NCBI RefSeq assembly: GCF_000189635.1 | Contig: NW_002476209.1 | Coordinates: forward strand, 372,001 to 436,000 | Length of the DNA stretch: 64,000 nt | Direction: 5' to 3' | Origin: Tetrahymena thermophila SB210 | Taxonomy: Eukaryota > Ciliophora > Oligohymenophorea > Hymenostomatida > Tetrahymenidae | Part shown: one piece after another, positions 55,628 through 64,000 of the stretch | Layout: the number at the start of each line of letters is the position of its first letter | Numbering within the stretch: position 1 is the stretch's first letter | Translations under genes and position numbers: made by a program | The notes under the pieces: model-generated | What the model saw: only the letters and a program-made list of their open reading frames with translations | Told to the model about the DNA's origin: nothing | The model's database searches: none

Positions 55628-56959
55628 TCACAAATAAAATAAATCCCAATGCTGAAAACTAGATTGAAATAAGTAGGCTGATAAATTAAGCTTGTTGTAA
55701 GCTATTTAAAATAGCAAATACTATATGATTTCAACTTATATTTTTGAAAAAATTATTATAGATTGATTTTTTGTGTATTATTACATTTTATTAAATAATT
55801 TTATAGATTCACTTTTATTATCCAAATAAATTTGAGGTAAAAAATTTAATGCCTTTTATGAATTGTTCAAAATTAAATATGATTAAAACAGAAATCTAAT
55901 GATTTACTAGTTTAAAGGTTCTTCTTTTAAAATTATTTCCTCAGATAGGTTTATTACTTAAGAGTAATTTTCATTTCTATAGTAGTAAATTAATTATAAA
56001 TGCCTTAAGTGTTCAGATTGATAATTAATATTTTTTCCTAACTCGAAAAGATAATCAATTGAATAAGTTTAGTCTAATATAAAATTTCCCAACTAATCGT
56101 ATATAGATTTATAAATGACTGGTAATATATTATGAATAGATGGATATTGCTAGAAAAGGTAGTAGCTCATTTCTATTTGCTTTTTTCTATTCTTACAAGA
56201 TTTATATTAATAACTTTAAATATGCTTTTCAATCAAAGGGAAATCATATTTCACATTATCAAAATCTAGATTTTTAGATAATTGTACTTATTTTTTAATT
56301 TTGATAATTTCATTAAGCTTCTAATCATCATTGAGTGTTTTATCTTCTACTATTTGATTATATTTATAGAAATATTGGTTATTGATAACTAGATTCTGAA
56401 TAAAAGTATGAATAAATTCACAATTATCAAATAAAATATTTCTTAGATATAAATTTTTATCAAACTTATCATTTATATAAATATTGCTATTTAAGTAATC
56501 AACTAAAGTTGCTTTAGATTTATCATCAACCGAAAAAGGAAGTGGTATATCATATTTGTTAAAAGCCTTTTATATGGCAGTCTTATTTAATTGAATTTCA
56601 TAGAAAATCAAAGATTTCTTTTTCAAAAATACATTATAAGCTTTTTATAGCTACAAAGCTAGGCTTTTTATTTCATTTCTTTCTAAATTAAAATCAAAAA
56701 TATCACTAATAATTTTTTCATCATTTCCACAATTTTCATAAATTTTATCTTACAAAGTTTTACTAAAAAGCATCTCACATGATTTACATTATTTATTTAA
56801 CTTTATTTTATTATCCTACAGCAAAATATGATATTTACTTTCCTCCTTTAACTATTTTCTTTCTGTACCTAGCATCTTTTATAAAATCTGATTAAGATCC
56901 TCATCATCATCATCTTCTTAAATAAATTTTTAGCTTTAATTATTCGCAAATAAACTCAT
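55628..56959 (-). CDS. Unrecognised 443-aa protein
   Basis: Continuous frame, ATG at 56957-56959 and TGA at 55628-55630, without introns. After a short N-terminus comes an acidic run (EDDDDEDLNQ), then a possible zinc site with CKSCEMLFSK and a later Cys (YENCGN). The rest is rich in Lys, Asn, Tyr and Ile, and looks helical. The C-terminal ~120 residues have helix pairs of roughly TPR-like length (RHLQLIYYYRNENYSQVINL; FLFQSYLILNNSQKALNFL). No signal peptide or membrane helix. I do not recognise the family; length and codon texture support a real gene. Confidence 0.7.
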
Positions 56960-57689
56960 AAATTTTGCTTGTAGTATCAAATTGTAATTAATTCTTAGAT
57001 TATTAATAATAAATTAATTTATTAAAAAAAAAAATACTTACATTTCTTTAAATCTTAGTAATTGATATTTCTATAAAAAAAATTATATCAGTTTTAATTA
57101 GTTTTCTTATTAAATTATTTCAAACTAACTCTACACGATTTTAATATCACAAAATCAATAATATTTTTTTGTTTTTAGTCATAGTTTTAAAATTAATTAT
57201 TTTATAATCTAATAATTTATTAAATTTGTGCTTTTAATAAAATATTAATTAAATTTATTTTAAAATTAATAGAAAATTTTTTTGTTTTGTTCAATAATTT
57301 AATTCTTTAAAATATTTATTTTAAATCAAATTAAAGAATATTTAATTAATCTAAATTCAATAATTTAATTATTTTTTTTTATTTTATGAAAATAATCGGA
57401 AAACGATTTTAATTTATTATATATTAAAAATACTTAATAAATAATTATTTAAAATTTTTATTAAAATTTGAATATTTTTTTCATATAAATTAAAAATTAT
57501 ATAATAATCTCTAATCAAATAATGATTAAGAAATACTTCTTATTGAAATCACAGCAAAGCAAATTGTTCAGTGAATATATTTCATTTAAATTACTAATTT
57601 TTGAAAAATTTATATATTTAATAAGATTAGCAGTTAAAATTCTTAATCAAACAGAAGATTTTAAATTTAAAAACAAAAAGACTAACTAA
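56960..57689. other. Divergent intergenic region
   Basis: 730 nt shared upstream region of two genes transcribed apart. Extremely A+T-rich, no frame or RNA supported. Confidence 0.6.
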
Positions 57690-60600
57690 ATGAGTGAAAA
57701 AGGTAAAATCATTTTAACCTTATAATAATTTTTTCTATTACTGCAAGAATTAAAATAAAACTACATTTTTATTTTAGAATATTAGGAAAAAATTGAGTAT
57801 CTTGAGTAATAACTTAAGGCGAAAGAGAAATAGATTAGAGAAAATACAATTAAATTTGAAAAGGAAAAAGCTCTGCTAGAATAAAAGAGTGAATTTTATT
57901 AATTGGAGGTAAAAGAGCTGTAATAAAAGATTAACTAAAGCGAAGAATATAACAATCTTTTAATGCAGTTTACAGAAAAAAAAACTCCTTAAGAAGAAAA
58001 ACATGAGTAAATGATGAAAAATTTCAAAGCAAATATTGAGGAGCTTTAAGAAAATCATAAAAAATAAATTGAAAGTAAAGATTTAGAGATAAAGAAATAA
58101 AAAGAATAATATGATCAAATTATCCAAAATTTAAATGAAAAATTAAAAAATGATTTTGAAAACTAGTCAGAAAAATTTAAAAAGCAATTAGAATCAGAAT
58201 TACAGCTTTATCAGTAAAAGATTGATATGTTAAACACTAATTTATAGCAGTAAGATATATAAATCAAGGCTTTGAAGATGGAAAATAAAAATTCGAAAGA
58301 AAATCTTATTAAACTTTAAGAAAAGGAACTAGAAAAGTTAAAGTAAATTCACTCAGATGAGAACAAATAAGTATAGGAAAGATTTGAATAGCATATGAAT
58401 CAAATGAAAATAATGTAATTTTACTAAAATTTAACATTTTTTCTTTTTAAATTAATTATTTTTTATAAAAAGGTATGAAAAGCAAGTCAGAAATTTGGAA
58501 GAGTAAATAGAAAATGAAAAAAGCAAAAGCAATCGATAAGATAAGGATTTGTAGTTAAATTAGGAAGAACTTTATTAGGAAATATACAATCTAAAGGAAT
58601 AAAAATTGAAATTAGAATAAGAAATGCAACAGATGACAAATTATCATAAACAAAAAGTATTTTAGTTGGAAGAGCATGTCAAAAGCTTAGAATTAATTGC
58701 TTCTGAGAAGTAGCAAAATTTTGATAACATAGTTAAGCAAAATGAGGTTATATATAAAAAATAAATCAGCTCACTTCAACAATAAAATAGTGAATTATTA
58801 GTTAAACTTGATGAGCAAGTAAGCAAAACAGTTTAGCTTGAAAAAGGAAATGAAAAAAATAATTAATTGGTGCAAGATTGCTAAGAGTTAATTTCTCAGG
58901 AGAGGGAAGAATTAGAAAGGTTGAGATATGAAAATTCTTTAAAGAATTAGTACAGTGCTAGAGAACTCACAGAGCTAAAATCATCACAACAATAGATGAA
59001 GAAAGAAAATATTGATCTTAAAATATAATATGAGCAATTAAGTGTGCAATCTTAAGAAAAAGAAAAGCACTTCACTTAACAAATAAATGATCTTAATTCT
59101 AAAATAAAATAGGTTACTACTAAATATGAAAATTAAATTTAGTCATCTACAAAAGATCACAATTAAAAGATTAACGATTTTACAGAAAAATACAACAAAG
59201 AAAAGTTGTAGTGGGAAAAAAATGTTTAAAAACTTGAAAAAAATTTGAGAGAAGTGGAGAGTGCTTATGGTAAGCAGCTATCTTAAGTGGAGAAAGATTC
59301 ATTTAAATAGAAGGAATAAATTTTGAGTTAAAACTAGCAAATTATAGCTTAAGATAAAAATATTAGTGAGCTAATTAAACTAAAAGATCAGCTTCATATG
59401 CAGAATATAGAATTAAAAACAACAGTTTAGAATTTAGAAAATGAGATAGAGAAATTTAAAAATCTTTCACGCCACTTTTAAGAAAAATATAATCAATCTG
59501 AGCAAGCTTTTAATACTTAGCAAATCCTGAACATTTAGAAAATTAATTTCTTAGAAAGCTAAAAGGAGAGGGCTAAAAAGGTAAACATTTTCAATATGAT
59601 AAAATAATTTTTTTAATAATTTTTAATATATTTCTTATAAATTAGGATTTGGCTGATGCCTAATAAAAATTTTAATAAGTTCTAATAAAAATGTAGTCTA
59701 TTAGAAATCAAGATAAGAATGAAATTTAAGAAGGAAACAAAACTCTGATAGAAGCACTTGAAAGAAGATACGAATAGAAGATAAGCGATTTGAAAATAGA
59801 ATATGAAAATTAGATCAATATTTTAGAACAATAACTAAGGATTGCTTGCTTAAAAAATAATTCACAATCTTCGTTATCAAAAGGATCTGAGAATAAATAA
59901 ATTGAAGAAATCAATGAATTATTTGAAAAGAGAAGATAAAAAGAGCTTTAACTACTTTAAGATTTATAAAACTAAAAACAATAGTATGAAGAAAAGATTT
60001 CTAATTTAAAATTTTAATATGAGCAAGAAATAAAAAAGGTTAAAAAATAAAATGAAGAAGAGTTAAACAACTTAAAAAAAACTATTTCAGACTTAAATTC
60101 TAACTTATTACAAAAACAATAGAAAAAAGAGTTGTGTGAGCAATAAATTTTGAGCCTAAATTCACAAATACAAGATCTTAAAAAATAAATTCTCTCTTAA
60201 AATGGGCAAAATGGCTCAATTCAAAGTTCAAACAATTAATACAAGGAAATAGGAGTAAATGGAAACTAAATTTAAAGTGAAGATGCTAGCAAAAAAGGGA
60301 TAATAAGAAAAAGTATAGACTTTTAATTGTATAGCAGTGTTTCAAGTTCAAATTGCAATAATCTTCCTTTATCATATAATTATTCTAGCAATATATTGCC
60401 AATAAAAGATGATAAATATTAGTAGCAAAGACTCTAAGCTCCCAGCAATGACAATAACTAGTATTTGCAGTCATAATTTTAGCAGCCTTTCGTTTATTAA
60501 AATTAAATTTTGAGATCAAATAGTTCTAATACTAGATTAACTGAACAAGAAAATAAAGACATCATAAAACCTATTACTAACTCTTAACAAACTTTATCAG

Positions 60601-60812
60601 ACTCTGCAAAAAAATGCCCTAATTTAAGCTCTCAAGAATAATTCAAGTAATCTCCAAGTACTTAATACAATTTATAAGGCTAAACATCTTTAAATGTTGA
60701 CTAAATTGTAAACGAAATAATGGGTAAAATAAAGTAAAATGCTGCACAAGCTTAATAAACTCAAAACAAAGAAAACCAAGCATTATATTAATACTATACT
60801 AATTAATATTGA
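57690..60812 (+). CDS. 974-aa coiled-coil protein
   Basis: Four exons: 57690-57702 (13 nt), 57778-58414, 58473-59580 and 59646-60812. Introns are 75, 58 and 65 nt and the phase closes. Residues 5-~760 are almost unbroken heptad-like coiled coil (KIEYLEQQLKAKEKQI; KIEYENQ-like repeats), rich in Glu, Lys and Gln. Residues ~790-974 are Ser/Asn/Gln-rich and disordered. The start is supported by a very short first exon, MSEK plus one base, joined by splicing to the coiled coil. No motor, GTPase or membrane domain is present. Coiled-coil genes of this type are frequent in ciliates and often structural in cilia or cortex, but no specific family is assigned. Confidence 0.82.
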
Positions 60813-61260
60813 ACTATGAAACTTTTTTAACTTACATTTTTAATGGATTTATATGTCTTTATACATTAAAAATTATAATAAATATTAAAGGCGCTTATGA
60901 TTTAAAATGAATTGATTCAAATATTTTAGAAATTTATAATAAAATTAATTTTCTTAAAAATAGTAAAAAAAAAATATTGAGTAAATTGTAAAATAATTCA
61001 AAATCAAATGATTTATTTTTCTAAGTAAATTAATAGTAGAAAGGTATATTAGCTAACTGCATTAATCTTTCAATATTGCATTAACATATAAATACAAAAA
61101 AAAATTATTTAATTTATTACTATTTAAATTAATTCAAATTATCATTGCTTATTTTAACCATTTTTATTGTTATCCAAATAGTGTTTTTTTTCAATTTCTA
61201 TAACTTACTTTAAATCCGGCCTATTTTAAGAAATAAATTATTTTAATTTGAATAAAAAAA
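60813..61260. other. Convergent 3' flanks
   Basis: A+T-rich gap between convergent genes; no feature supported. Confidence 0.6.
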
Positions 61261-61663
61261 TCAACTTTACTTGTCAAAATATCTTCCCGCATATGCTAAA
61301 ATATTATCAGGCTTTTCTTCTAAAACTCTAAATAGAAATACAGATATAATAGTATTTAACTCAGGATGATCTCTTAAATATTTTTCATTTGCCATTCTAA
61401 ATTATACCTTGAATGACATAGTATGAAATGCGTTTTAAATAAGCTTTTAAAATTAAAATTTTTACCTTTTTCTTTTCAACATCTATTTATTACATTTTAA
61501 CAATACCAGGCTACCCTGCAATATCATGGGAATTCACATATTTTTCCTTATTGTACATATTATTTATTTGGTATTTATAATTTTCTATAGCACCAACTTC
61601 TTCAGATTAGTCATCTAAAATTTATTCAGAATCTTTGCTGTTACCTAAGTGATCTAAGCTCAT
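61261..61663 (-). CDS. RIIAD1-like RII-alpha-domain protein
   Basis: Exons 61466-61663 and 61261-61407, with a 58-nt intron 61408-61465, giving 114 aa in phase. Residues ~70-112 read FRMANEKYLRDHPELNTIIS, then FLFRVLEEKPDNILAYAGRYF. This is the RII-alpha dimerisation/docking fold (L..HPE ... VLEEKPDNIL.YA..YF), and the NEKYLR..HPE lead-in is specific to small RIIAD1-type proteins. In other eukaryotes RII-alpha proteins dock onto A-kinase-anchoring helices, and ciliary ones sit in radial spokes and related complexes. The N-terminal 65 residues are acidic then Lys-rich, with no other domain. Short but well supported by the domain match and clean splice. Confidence 0.87.
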
Positions 61664-62363
61664 CTCTTTTATTAATAATATAAACTTTATATCTATTTAC
61701 AAACTAATTAATTTATTAACTTTTTAATAATTGAGTTATATATTCACAAACATTAATAATAAGCAGCTTATAATATAAAGCATTATAAATCAATATATAG
61801 ATAGATATAATTTAAAGCTAACTTTAATATATCTTATTCCGTTGCAGTTTATAAAATAATCAATATGTGTTTGAAAAATTAAAAATAATATTTTTTTATT
61901 TGTTGGTATAAAATATATTAGAAAAAATTACAATTAAAAATAACTTTTTTGTAAAGTATTTAATCTTAAATTATGTTTAATATAATAATAAAACTAGTAA
62001 ATGTCATTTGCATGAGTTTATGACTGGTTTATTTTTCATGTAGATAAATATATATCAATGTCATAAATGTTAAAATATGGAGAAAATAATTTAATTTTGA
62101 GTCCATGTAATTTAAAAAAATTAAAAAAATGTTGGATTTAAAATATTTTTGTTTCTTCTTTTTATCAAAGTAATAATCTTTATTATTTAATTCACTAAAC
62201 ATGGTATAGAAAAAGTAAAGATCAAACTATATAGCCGATACAATCATACTATAAAGAATATGAACGTTCATTCTAAAACAGTAATTAAAAATGGCTAAGT
62301 ATCAATTATTTTAAGGTTAATTAGGTTATTATTAACCTAGAATGATAATAATTCGTTTTTTTT
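61664..62363. other. Intergenic, A+T-rich
   Basis: Between two same-strand genes. Near 62314-62340 the sequence GGTTAATTAGGTTATTATTAACC contains inverted AT-rich arms, which may simply be 3' flank of the next gene. No gene supported. Confidence 0.5.
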
Positions 62364-64000
62364 TCAAATATATATTTATTCAAGCACTCTCTCAAATACG
62401 TCTTTGTTTTCTGAGTTCTAAATTTATTTATTAATAGATAGATTTTAAATATATTTTTTGTTTTTAACAAATTTAATAATTATTTTTTTAATTCTTACTT
62501 TTTTGAATGAAAGCATTATTTCCAACACTAACACTTTGTAATTGCTTATTTCCGACTTCAATTGAACCATCAGTAACATCCAAAGATCCATTATTATTTG
62601 AAGAGGATCCACTACCTGAACCACTACCACTTCCAGAAGATGAACCACTACCATTATTAACATCTAGAGACCCATTATTGTTAGATGAGTTGTTACCAGA
62701 GTTGTTATTGTTGTTGTTGTTGTTATTGTTATTAGAGCCGTTATTAACATCTAATGAGCCATTGTTATTGCTAGATGAACCTCCATTATTATTTCCAGAT
62801 GAACCACCTTTTCCGTTGTCAACATCAATTGACCCATTCTAATCGTCATCGTTATTGTCAGGATCTTCATCGTCATCATCACCAGTATCACCATCAGTAT
62901 CCTATTAATCTCCTTCCAAAACTCTGATACTACCGTTTTTATCGTGAGTTTTGCTAGGTTGCATACTGATACTACCATGACCATCTTATGTATCTATGTA
63001 ATAACCAATTCTAACACTTCCATTACCATCTTCAGTATTAGGTGAAGAAATAATTGATCCATTTCCATCTTTTATAAAAGTTTTATTAAAAATTATATAA
63101 AATATCTTAAAGTATAAATTTTAATTTTTTAGTTTAATTAAGTTAATCAATAGTATTTTTGTTTTAATATTATACCTCCACCGTTTCCATTGTTGTTGCC
63201 GCCATTGTTGTTACCGCCATTGTTGTTACCGCCATTGTTGTTACCACCATTGTTGTTACCTAAATTAAAATTAAATGATTTATTTATTTATTAAAAATCA
63301 AATGAAATGTTTTAATTATAAAATAAAAATAAAAAATATTTTAAAAAAGAACTTATTAATATTTAGAAATTAAATTAAAAGTCAATCGTAGTTAATTAAA
63401 ATGAGAAATAAAAATGTAATCATTGTACCACTTCCATTGTCAACTAAATATTATTAAAAAAAATTAATATTAATAATAAAAAATATTTTAAATAAGTGAA
63501 AAAAAATCTTTAATATAAATCATATATGAAATAATTATTTTTATTTAACATAAAGAAATAATTATGAATCAAAATAACTTACTAACAACAGATCCAGGAG
63601 ATTCAGCATCAGCCTTACAGTTCTTTAACCAGGTATCAATCTATGTAAGCTTTTAAGTAAGGACATTAGGAATTTCAGCATAACCAGGTTTTGAAATAAG
63701 TTATTATTATTCAGCAATCAACTCATTAATTTTTTGAATAATTTAATCGCACAAAACAAGCTTCTTATCTGGATCAGCAGTGCTTTACATAACTGAGATT
63801 AAATTGAGGAGCTCATCATAATTATCTCCATGTAAAAGCTCTGAATAATTCTAAGTTTATATAAGAGCAGTAAAGCCAGCATCAATTTTAACAATTGAAG
63901 CTCTTGCTTATTAAATCAAAGCTAAAACCTATTTCAAGATATCAATTTCGTTTTGTACTGATTTAATTGTTTCATATCTATCCAAATAGTTCTGTATGTA
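62364..64000 (-). CDS. N/G/S-rich repeat protein with NGS motifs (5' part beyond the right edge)
   Basis: Visible exons: 63593-64000 (continuing), 63429-63443 (15 nt), 63176-63259, 62499-63068 and 62364-62417. Introns are 149, 169, 107 and 81 nt and all phases agree. The first visible part is helical (LDRYETIKSVQNEIDILKQ ... ADAESPGSVV). Then come GNN/GG repeats, an acidic segment (DTDGDTGDDDDEDPDNNDDD), and about ten recurrences of an NGS-plus-hydrophobic motif: GNGSII, GNGSVRI, GHGSISM, KNGSIRV, QNGSIDV, NNGSLDV (three times), TDGSIEV. The C-terminus is VFERVLEQIYI. No membrane helix is in the visible part. The regular NGS motif suggests a beta-repeat or secreted/surface protein, but this is inference. 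Confidence 0.75.
62701..62732. repeat. Trinucleotide microsatellite (GTT/AAC)
   Basis: Mostly GTT with a few ATT units; on the minus strand it encodes an Asn run in the repeat protein. Confidence 0.85.
63186..63260. repeat. 15-nt tandem repeat, five copies
   Basis: Unit CCATTGTTGTTACCG with single-base variants, encoding Gly-Asn-Asn-Asn-Gly on the minus strand. It spans nearly all of the 84-nt exon at 63176-63259. Confidence 0.85.

Noticed and set aside
62445-62984. Pro/Leu-rich + strand frame and Met/Val-rich minus-strand frames
   Set aside because: Alternative readings of the Asp/Asn/Gly/Ser repeat exon; the chosen frame keeps phase through five exons.

Overview
This window is ciliate macronuclear-type DNA, most likely Tetrahymena or a close oligohymenophorean relative. 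It is very A+T-rich. Every long reading frame uses TAA and TAG as internal glutamine codons and only TGA as a stop. Genes are interrupted by short GT...AG introns, commonly 50-75 nt, and many encoded proteins carry long Q/N-rich linkers. Read with the standard code the genes look shattered, so all calls here use translation table 6 and intron models chosen to keep reading phase and family motifs. No prokaryotic, plasmid, phage, CRISPR or transposon feature was seen.

Layout, left to right: a CCDC77-like coiled-coil gene running off the left edge (-); a LAG1/TLC-domain ceramide synthase (-); a 1169-aa Q/N-rich zinc-finger protein (+); a degenerate membrane histidine-kinase-like protein (+); two tandem amino-acid transporters of the AAAP type (-, -); a 3.3-kb intergenic stretch; a 1536-aa hybrid histidine kinase with intact H, N and G boxes and a receiver domain (+); an ERK7/MAPK15-type kinase with a Q/N-rich tail of roughly 700 aa or more (-); a cysteine-rich multi-pass membrane protein (-); a secreted-type cysteine-rich single-pass protein (-); a small protein joining a Pex14-N-like domain to leucine-rich repeats (-); a nine-exon ribose-phosphate pyrophosphokinase (+); two adjacent large RNase-inhibitor-type LRR proteins (-, -); tyrosyl-DNA phosphodiesterase (+); a short-chain dehydrogenase (+); an RBR-type E3 ubiquitin ligase (-); an unrecognised 443-aa protein (-); a 974-aa coiled-coil protein (+); a 114-aa RIIAD1-like protein (-); and an N/G/S-rich repeat protein running off the right edge (-).

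There is no operon logic. Genes are single transcription units separated by 0.2-3.3 kb of very A+T-rich DNA. Thematic links are loose: CCDC77-like, ERK7-like and RIIAD1-like proteins belong to families tied to centrioles or cilia in other eukaryotes, and the two kinase-like sensors, one intact and one lacking catalytic motifs, sit about 9.5 kb apart. The items most worth a second look are the Pex14-N/LRR fusion, the catalytically stripped histidine-kinase paralogue, the internal 375-nt duplication in one LRR protein, the repeated NGS-type motif protein with a 15-nt exon, and a short structured, relatively G+C-rich segment that could be a non-coding RNA.
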